A DNA stretch of 64,000 bases, from NCBI GenBank assembly GCA_010672925.1, contig JAAHFP010000029.1:22036-86035 (forward strand), given 5' to 3'. Under the pieces are notes generated by a model that did not search any database, was not told the origin of the DNA, and saw nothing but the letters and a program-made list of their open reading frames with translations. Positions 60,801 to 64,000 of the stretch are shown here, piece after piece. The first letter of the stretch is position 1, and every line of letters starts with the position of its first letter. A program made the translations under genes and the position numbers. Source of the DNA: Symploca sp. SIO1C2 (lineage in GTDB: Bacteria > Cyanobacteriota > Cyanobacteriia > Cyanobacteriales > Coleofasciculaceae).

Positions 60801-61124
60801 AATGGAATACGAAGTCGAATTTCCTATCTCCCCATCCCCGCGTCCCCGCGTCCCCGCGTCCCCGTGTCTCCACTCCTCCGCTTCAGTCAAACCATAGAGG
60901 AATGTAGTCAAGGAATTATCACTAATAAAAAAGTCCTCAACCTGAAACCCTTCCTCACTCTCTGCCAACTGGGACTTCAGCTGTGCCACCACCGGATGCC
61001 GAGGAGCAATATCTGGAGCAACGGCAAAGACAATGGTTGTACCATCCCCATCCGATAATTCCAGCATACTGACTAGACTTGCCAACTCCTCCGAGTCAGC
61101 TGGGCTCAAGGATTCATGAGGCAT
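54819..61124 (-). CDS. Giant NACHT-TPR STAND protein with N-terminal inactive-ATPase-like domain
   Basis: This is a 2101-residue protein. Residues 1-230 form an ATPase-like domain without a P-loop (TTIVFAVAPDIAPRHPVV, LLLVYGLERLP, FWLNREEFLSELRYRAPDFWDWRGKV). A NACHT ATPase (about 300-700) has Walker A GDPGAGKTT (Lys322) and Walker B VLLDGLDEVFD (Asp442), then LTGNPLLLTILALIHR and a winged-helix and HEAT-like part. A linker (about 785-855) and a TPR superstructure (about 1000-1930) follow. The TPRs come as 80-residue double units in about nine close copies (GRIYQDWGKYEDAI, LAVCYREWGKYEQA). Four stretches (about 82-101, 398-425, 785-855 and 1993-2013) are repeat-derived insertions. Such proteins sense danger or phage; no toxic effector domain is obvious, so the output is unknown. 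Confidence 0.9.
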   Translation of the reverse strand: MPHESLSPADSEELASLVSMLELSDGDGTTIVFAVAPDIAPRHPVVAQLKSQLAESEEGFQVEDFFISDNSLTTFLYGLTEAEEWRHGDAGTRGRGDGEIGNSTSYSIHLEEQVRERRLLLVYGLERLPTPRRLEELRRLNLGRDLLFQQQLVLIFWLNREEFLSELRYRAPDFWDWRGKVANFETRPLLDPVFYPYLEWLIGDKSYLKISGVMQVQRQVDIFLDQVYISLQGVSRQEVAVEVGGKHWGDNSSLKSKHVSPSVSWKTSSDSWDGEEWKEEFVGPEVEPVTVATKKVTTKVDLAAAVRDHQYSVILGDPGAGKTTLLNYLALHQAQAQRDGKERVQVGEEDLGEAQLPVFLRIADYAEQLAQQPELSLLAFLEQFYQQVIEVDSSPLPTDKESNHLPISLSPQIPLSASPRLRVSASRLSGKLQSGQCIVLLDGLDEVFDQSSRKDIVQQIEQLVGDYPYNKYVITSRIAGYKDVKLSDRFSEFTITDMAMEQVEQFLQRWCLAIEKAQKPDADKEFQERAAEEEAQELLKAIQGNEGVKRLTGNPLLLTILALIHRNGSRLPQRRVEVYALAVKTLIEDWQLHKKLPEAPQALLKESEVMELLAPLAYWMHEHKPAGLVSEAEVIQQLSAKLAELSDEEPESETVQQDIEQFLRKVRETTGLFVERAPGFYGFMHLTFEEYFAARQIADNGVGEILEIITPKLHESRWREPILLALGYLGSHTPKQANRVVKELFRNLEEYQPVGEIKIKNPSSEEATLIWSKFQDDSTAMLTSSDGNRPPNPPILGGTGFIAPTLMPSDGNHSPKPPELGGTGFIVPKVEELEATEFTPPKVGGLGGQNTTPIELEFPLRDLRFAAEVVAQVEVQSSIRKKVIDKLVLTVLSLNNDFEGDVTKQLLRLLRQIELFNNNRKDVINRLQRAADDSTLSDGIPARAKLVILYVACAEAGTELVNQATKTISQLEPTLFGEIKDLVEELGEEMTPALEATRHNYCGEPDSRRAVAFFTAMSYLRTNKYDTAIALLEEITENQDGNLSPYIDWALAICYQKKNEGKKVNCYYEESLKKLNIHFSKDNLFKLWLDWGVYSLDIKKYEHSNECLQKVVSQKLISPKDKLYASLGMAVSYQALEKYEEAIKYYQRILNFCQQLDIEKNTAIFGLSSLMADCYRNCGKSDQVAEFEQKKLAVHKNSEDQSEIANTHCELGDFYKELSKYENAINYYQESRILYEQLEQHEDAANLSQKLADCYQEWGKYEQAVESQQQCLTIHQQLEDQSSIALAYYQLGRIYQDWGKYEDAIIHHKKSCQLYEQLEQQKDVANRWYNLAVCYREWGKYEQAVECELKDLAIRQKLDNQSRIALAYYQLGRIYQDWGKYEDAIGQFQQSLQLYEQLEKQKDVANQWYNLAVCYREWGKYEQSVECELKDFTICQQLDDQPNIALAYYQLGRIYQDWGKYEDAIAQFQQSRELYKQLEQKKNVAYQWNNLAVCYRQWGKYEQAVECELQELAISQQIDDQQNIADAYFQLGRIYKDWGKYEQAITQFQQSRELYEQLDQKKNVAYQWYHLADCYREWGKYDQSLESQQQCLTIRQQLEEPSSVAFAYYGLGRIYQAWGKYKDAIAYHQKSRRLHEQLALQKNVACGWLWLADCYREWSKYQQAIECGIKGLEIRQKLDAQTNIANAYYRLGLIYQDWGKYEQAIAHYQQSRQLYEQLDLQEDVANLWYRLAVCYREWDKYEQAIECELKDLAIRQQLDDQPRIALAYYQLGRIYQDWGKYEQAIAYYQQSRQLYEQLDLQENVAWQWTWLGVCYREWGKYEQAVKCELKYLEISQHLDDQPSIADAYYGLGRIYQEWGKYEAAIAYHQQSRELYKQLDLQEDVANQWSWIAKSYRDAGDYAKAIEYYQQSCHFHQQLSQDESTAKRLRDIGKSQCLLAKNTPDRAAAFDLLNQAEENIRQAIQLDTAGEYKQNLAYNYTTLGLLWSERLRLFEEMGRQGDGEMGRSEIPHNVSLTSADDLSLEDQIAQFEGCYHTGFTYFTELGQTINRAEEALNMARAYLEIPVIENRDKAEAIAQESLQIFQEYNRYKLAEAAREFRI
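55321..57480. repeat. Nine tandem 240-bp units encoding double TPRs
   Basis: CGTATTTACCCCAGTCTTGA or a close variant ends at 55560, 55800, 56040, 56280, 56520, 56760, 57000, 57240 and 57480, a strict 240-bp period. Most units also hold a GCGATCGC or one-base variant at a fixed position (near 55528, 55768, 56008, 56248, 56728). The first and last units are the most diverged. Confidence 0.92.
58560..58770. repeat. GGGGG-type hairpin repeats read in frame in the NACHT-TPR gene
   Basis: CCCCCCAACCCCCCAACTTTG and AATTGGGGGGTTAGG-type units, with GGTTTAGGGG between, form at least four variants of the CCCCCTAAATC repeat. They translate to PPNPPILGGTGF, PPELGGTGF and PPKVGGLGGQN. The segment lies between the NACHT and TPR regions. 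Confidence 0.85.
59845..59930. repeat. GACGCGGAG repeat inside the NACHT domain
   Basis: Four units GACGCGGAG and two units of GGGAGAT encode SASPRLRVSASRLS, between Walker A and Walker B. Homologous NACHT proteins have a short loop there. Confidence 0.8.
60828..60872. repeat. CCCGCGTCC repeat inside the N-terminal domain
   Basis: Four CCCGCGTCC units read in the minus frame as GDAGTRGRGDGE, at residues about 82-101 of the NACHT-TPR protein. Confidence 0.85.
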
Positions 61125-61129
61125 TTTTC

Positions 61130-61684
61130 AAAGTAACAAGTAACAAGTAAAAAGTAACAAGTTATGAGTTATTGGGTGAAAGCGGTTTGGAAGCTCTTCC
61201 ACAGAGGTGTTCAAGTATCCATTGTGGAACTGGCATCTTGCCAGTCATATTTTCTTGTACAGGAGAAATCTTTATATATGGGCGCACATTTGTCCCATCA
61301 TAAAAAATAATAACATAAAAAATCGCGATCGCAGTCAATATTTGGCTGTAGGGGTTAATACAGGCTGGAAGCCTGTTCCACGAAGAGCTGAGGAATTGAG
61401 GAATTGAGGAGCTGAGGGAGCTGGGGGAGCTGAAGGAGTTGGGGGAGCTGGGGGAGTTGAGGAGCGGAGGAAGAAGAATACAATTTTCCTTAACCCTTAG
61501 GGTATTTCCATATATAGGTTTTTTTTAGAACCACTACGCTATATATGGGAGTTGACAAAATGCACGACTTTTTAACTTGTCACCTAACACCTACCACCTA
61601 ACACCTACCACCTACCACCCACCACCTACCACCTAACACCTAACACCTACCACCCACCACCCACCACCTACCACCTACCACCTA
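61130..61684. repeat. Repeat-rich gap: AGTAACA, GGAGCTG and CCTACCA blocks
   Basis: AAGTAACAAGTAAC (61130-61165), GAGCTGAGGGAGCTGGGGG (61383-61470) and CCTACCA/CCTAACA heptamers (61579-61684) lie here. Two small hairpins are at 61222-61246 (GGAACTGGCATCTTGCCAGT) and 61361-61384 (AGGCTGGAAGCCTGTTCCAC). No gene is seen before 61685. Confidence 0.85.
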
Positions 61685-61861
61685 GTGATTGACAATTTGT
61701 TCAATCCTATCAATAATGACATTCGGGGTAGCAAAAGCAATATTGCTGGTAAGAACCCTAACGGTCGCAGCATGGATACCAACCGACTGGCAACTCTCTC
61801 AATTACCTTTGGGGTAGCTTGGGGTTTTGTTAAATACGGAAAGTATGAGTGCAACCCTTGA
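61685..61861 (+). pseudogene. 58-residue orphan frame, 5' end cut by repeats
   Basis: A GTG-started frame reads VIDNLFNPINNDIRGSKSN, IAGKNPNGRSMDTNRLATLS and ITFGVAWGFVKYGKYECNP, and stops at TGA 61859-61861. The residue pattern (NNDIRGSKSNIAGKN, GRSMDTNRLATLS) looks like a real protein end and not like random codons. The upstream side is a pure CCTACCA repeat, so the gene was probably truncated there. I do not recognise the family. Confidence 0.4.
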
Positions 61862-62050
61862 CATAGACCACTTCTTCCTTCATACTAACTACTCATTTGC
61901 TGGAAATGAATTGTCGTAAGCTAGCAGAAGGTAGAATTTTTTCTACCGCCCTAGTATCATAAGGCTCCAAGGATTATTTTTTGTCCCTTGTTAAGAAGTT
62001 GGGTTATCACCACTGCGTTGCACTAGCTCGGTTAGTAAATCTCATGCTAA

Positions 62051-62088
62051 TTTACAAAAAGTGTAAATATTCTGTAATAATACAGAAT
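62051..62088 (+). promoter_or_regulatory. Two small stem-loops upstream of the RRM gene
   Basis: TTTAC (62051-62055) pairs with GTAAA (62063-62067), and ATTCTGTA (62069-62076) pairs perfectly with TACAGAAT (62081-62088) across ATAA. They lie about 260 bases before the RRM gene. Long leaders are known for cold-induced cyanobacterial RNA-binding-protein genes, so a leader role is possible. Confidence 0.35.
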
Positions 62089-62167
62089 AGGTAATGAAGA
62101 AAACCATTAGCTTCAATCGGGGCCGGTCGCCAACCCGAGGTTAAAATGTGGTTTGCGTCCGCTAAAG

Positions 62168-62320
62168 ATGGATGGTATTAAGGAATTTGATTTTACTACA
62201 TCAGTCTGTGTTGTTGAACTTGGTAAGGATCGTCAGAAGATTGTCTGGGTGCAATTGTCCCTTGTCAATCCTATCGACTATCAGCCAGGAAAAATTACTG
62301 ATGTCCACAAGTTTGTTTGA
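62168..62320 (+). CDS. Small unrecognised frame in the RRM leader
   Basis: The ATG at 62168 opens a 50-residue frame reading MDGIKEFDFTTSVCVVELGK, DRQKIVWVQLSLVNPIDYQP and GKITDVHKFV, ending at TGA 62318-62320, about 24 bases before the RRM start. The residues look protein-like, but no family is evident and no ribosome-binding site is convincing. It may be a small protein, a leader peptide or a remnant of a longer gene. Confidence 0.3.
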   Translation: MDGIKEFDFTTSVCVVELGKDRQKIVWVQLSLVNPIDYQPGKITDVHKFV

Positions 62321-62344
62321 ATTTAACTCTGGAGGAAATCTCTA

Positions 62345-62812
62345 ATGTCTGTTCGCCTTTATGTAGGTAATTTGCCCAAAGAACAGGTAAACCGCGATGA
62401 ATTACACGCGATTTTTGCCGAAATGGATCAATCCATTACTACCAAACTAATTAAAGAGCGGAAAACCGGTAAATGCCGGGGTTTTGCCTTTGTCACTGTT
62501 CCCACAGATGAGCTAGCGGAACAAATTATTGAAAAATACAATGGTCACACTTTCCAAAATGTTGCCCTGAAAATTGAAAAAGCGCAACCTAAAGCGAAAA
62601 GCCCAGAAGAGGAACAACAGCAGAAAGCACCTAGTAACAATAACAATAATTCCTCTGGGCGTCGTGGAGGTGGTAAAAAGCCTTCCAAGCGCGGTGGTGG
62701 TTCTTCCAACAGCGGTTCCTCTAACTCCAATCAATTTCAACCAGACCCCCGTTGGGCTGACCAGTTGGCAATTCTCAAGGAGCGTTTATCTGCTCAATCT
62801 ACCAACTCCTGA
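62345..62812 (+). CDS. RRM-domain RNA-binding protein
   Basis: This 155-residue protein has one N-terminal RNA-recognition motif (residues 1-80): RNP2 is RLYVGNLP and RNP1 is KCRGFAFVTV. A low-complexity tail follows, rich in Gly, Ser, Asn and Arg (NNNNNSSGRRGGGKKPSKRGGG) and ending DPRWADQLAILKERL. Small RRM proteins (Rbp) of cyanobacteria bind mRNA and respond to cold. This one is longer than the usual 90-100 residues because of the tail, which could support phase-separation-like assembly, an inference. A ribosome-binding site GGAGG (62331-62335) lies nine bases before ATG. Confidence 0.9.
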   Translation: MSVRLYVGNLPKEQVNRDELHAIFAEMDQSITTKLIKERKTGKCRGFAFVTVPTDELAEQIIEKYNGHTFQNVALKIEKAQPKAKSPEEEQQQKAPSNNNNNSSGRRGGGKKPSKRGGGSSNSGSSNSNQFQPDPRWADQLAILKERLSAQSTNS

Positions 62813-62814
62813 GA

Positions 62815-62940
62815 AGGCAGGAGGCAGAAGGCAGGAGGCAGGAGGCAGTCCTAATGAAAAAAACTTTTTCACCACCATGCATGAAAATCCCTCTCGACCC
62901 GTCTCCGCGTCCCCGTGTCTCCGCGTCCCCGCGTCTATTT
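62815..62940. repeat. GGCAGGA and CCCCGCGTC repeat blocks
   Basis: GGCAGGAGGCAGAA heptamers (62815-62848) begin just after the RRM stop, followed by GTCCCCGTGTCTCCGCG units (62897-62937). The rest of the gap holds a HIP1 site and no gene. Confidence 0.9.
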
Positions 62941-63076
62941 TCAGATTAGGAGAGGGAGGCTAAGCAGGTAGTAGGTAGGTAGTTCTTGAGGTAGGAAAAA
63001 AGATGGTTTCAAGGGAGCAAGAGCAAATGCGATCGCTCCTTAAAACTTCTTATTTAAATAATTAAGGAAATTTGTC

Positions 63077-63787
63077 ATGAGTGCAGCAACTGATCCAATT
63101 AAACTAATGAAGCAAGGGGTGGGTAAAGCCGCTGCTGAGCTTGTTCAATCGGGAACGATTGTTGGGCTAGGCACTGGTTCAACTACTGCCTACGCCATTC
63201 AGTATATAGGAGAGCGTCTCAAGTCCGGGGAAATTAAAGATATTGTGGGAATACCCACCTCCTTTCAAGCAGAAGTATTAGCCAAACAGTACGGTATTCC
63301 TCTCACTACTTTAGATGCTGTTGACCACATTGATGTTGCTATCGATGGTGCTGACGAAGTTGATCCGCAGCTAAATTTAATTAAAGGCGGTGGTGCTGCC
63401 CATACCCGGGAAAAAGTAGTTGACTCCCTCGCCGCAAAATTTATCGTGGTAGTGGACAGTGGTAAATTAGTCGAACAGCTTGGTTCTACTTTTCTGTTAC
63501 CAGTAGAAGTAATACCGATGGCTTTAAGTCCAGCAATGGCAGCCATCAAAAAACTAGGAGGCACACCAGAATTACGCATGGGGGTCAAAAAAGCCGGACC
63601 AGTAATTACAGACCAAGGTAATATGGTTATTGATGTCAAATTTGACTCTATCGATAATCCTGCGGAATTAGAAAAAAACCTCAACAATATTCCTGGTGTT
63701 CTAGAAAACGGTTTATTCGTTGGAGTTACCGATGTAGTCCTAGTCGGTGAAGTTAAGGATGGTAAGCCGGTGATTCGGGAAATGTAG
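63077..63787 (+). CDS. rpiA: Ribose-5-phosphate isomerase A
   Basis: This 236-residue enzyme interconverts ribose-5-phosphate and ribulose-5-phosphate in the Calvin cycle and pentose phosphate pathway. The phosphate-binding loop is [12 protein letters not shown], and active-site residues are in [25 protein letters not shown] and [12 protein letters not shown]. Length and order match RpiA of other bacteria. The start ATG 63077 is preceded by AAGGAAA about eight bases upstream. It is a single gene, separated by repeats from the RRM gene. Confidence 0.97.
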   Translation: MSAATDPIKLMKQGVGKAAAELVQSGTIVGLGTGSTTAYAIQYIGERLKSGEIKDIVGIPTSFQAEVLAKQYGIPLTTLDAVDHIDVAIDGADEVDPQLNLIKGGGAAHTREKVVDSLAAKFIVVVDSGKLVEQLGSTFLLPVEVIPMALSPAMAAIKKLGGTPELRMGVKKAGPVITDQGNMVIDVKFDSIDNPAELEKNLNNIPGVLENGLFVGVTDVVLVGEVKDGKPVIREM

Positions 63788-63789
63788 TT

Positions 63790-63872
63790 TAGGTGGTAGG
63801 TGGTAGGTGGTAGGTAGTAGTTAGGGTTTGGGAGAATAAGTAACAAGTAACAAGTAACAAGTAACAAGTAAT
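63790..63872. repeat. GGTGGTA and AAGTAAC repeat blocks
   Basis: GGTGGTA heptamers (63790-63825) and AAGTAAC units (63838-63872) follow the rpiA stop. The last bases of the window (63873-64000) show no convincing gene; an open frame from 63897 is too short to judge. Confidence 0.88.
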
Positions 63873-64000
63873 AACTCACGGTTCGCCCATTTGGAAATGA
63901 GGTTATCAAAAGTGGGAATTGTGGAGGGGTTTGTGGGCTCAACGGTAGTAATTTATACAAAACTGTTGGGCGTACCGCTTGGAGGCGATGGGCTGCTCCC

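Noticed and set aside
63897..64000. ATG-started frame running off the window end
   Set aside because: Only 34 codons are visible (MRLSKVGIVEGFVGSTVV), and there is no family match; cannot be judged here.
1..64000. tRNA, rRNA, group II intron, retron or diversity-generating retroelement
   Set aside because: No recognisable tRNA or rRNA sequence, no reverse transcriptase and no template-repeat pair was found on reading through.

Overview
The window looks like the chromosome of a filamentous, non-heterocystous-type cyanobacterium. The octamer GCGATCGC (HIP1) occurs throughout. Almost every intergenic gap carries short tandemly repeated heptanucleotides of the STRR type known from cyanobacteria. 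The protein families are also cyanobacterial: Uma2, DUF29, DUF4079, PEP-CTERM, CHAT fused to a filamentous-haemagglutinin N-domain, STAND/TPR giants, a 1,4-dihydroxy-2-naphthoyl-CoA thioesterase, an RRM protein and a CruE-like carotenoid enzyme. I see no rRNA, tRNA, CRISPR array, prophage or intact transposase. Genus cannot be fixed from the sequence alone. All functional calls are read from motifs; no database search was run.

Layout. 0-8.7 kb: tail of a thioredoxin-like gene, a giant hybrid histidine kinase (MASE1, five PAS, a GAF with cyanobacteriochrome-type cysteines, HisKA, HATPase, REC), a DUF29 protein, and a divergent DJ-1/PfpI and TetR pair. 8.9-13.4 kb: a His-rich TPR protein and a DUF4331 protein divergent from an ECF sigma factor and its ChrR-like anti-sigma partner. 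13.4-16.5 kb: a toxin-antitoxin island with two PIN modules, an orphan antitoxin-like gene, a cysteine-less YgiT-like protein and a broken XRE antitoxin. 16.6-28 kb: a PEP-CTERM protein, a UPF0175/DUF3368 pair, an operon of Ser/Thr kinase, TPR protein and secreted CHAT protein, and an NB-ARC ATPase. 28-47.7 kb: housekeeping and envelope genes (hydrolase, NlpC/P60 peptidase, beta-lactamase-fold hydrolase, MsrP, secreted nuclease, inositol-phosphatase family, SLH protein, Na+/H+ antiporter, metalloprotease, GH9 cellulase, NAGPA-type glycosidase) and three Uma2 genes. 47.7-51 kb: a Rieske oxygenase next to a FAD/Rieske CruE-like enzyme, suggesting aromatic carotenoid (synechoxanthin-type) synthesis. 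51-61.1 kb: naphthoyl-CoA thioesterase, a P-loop ATPase, toxin-antitoxin genes and remnants, and a 2101-residue NACHT-TPR protein. 61.1-64 kb: a gene-poor repeat-rich gap with two small orphan reading frames, an RRM protein and rpiA.

The most notable themes are: (1) repeat families that are read in frame inside proteins, in the histidine kinase, the TPR protein and at four places in the NACHT-TPR protein; (2) several MITE-like or palindromic element families; (3) toxin-antitoxin modules caught at different stages of decay; (4) two STAND ATPases, one of which has a strong dyad upstream sharing a motif with another promoter region; (5) a candidate light-sensing GAF in the large kinase.
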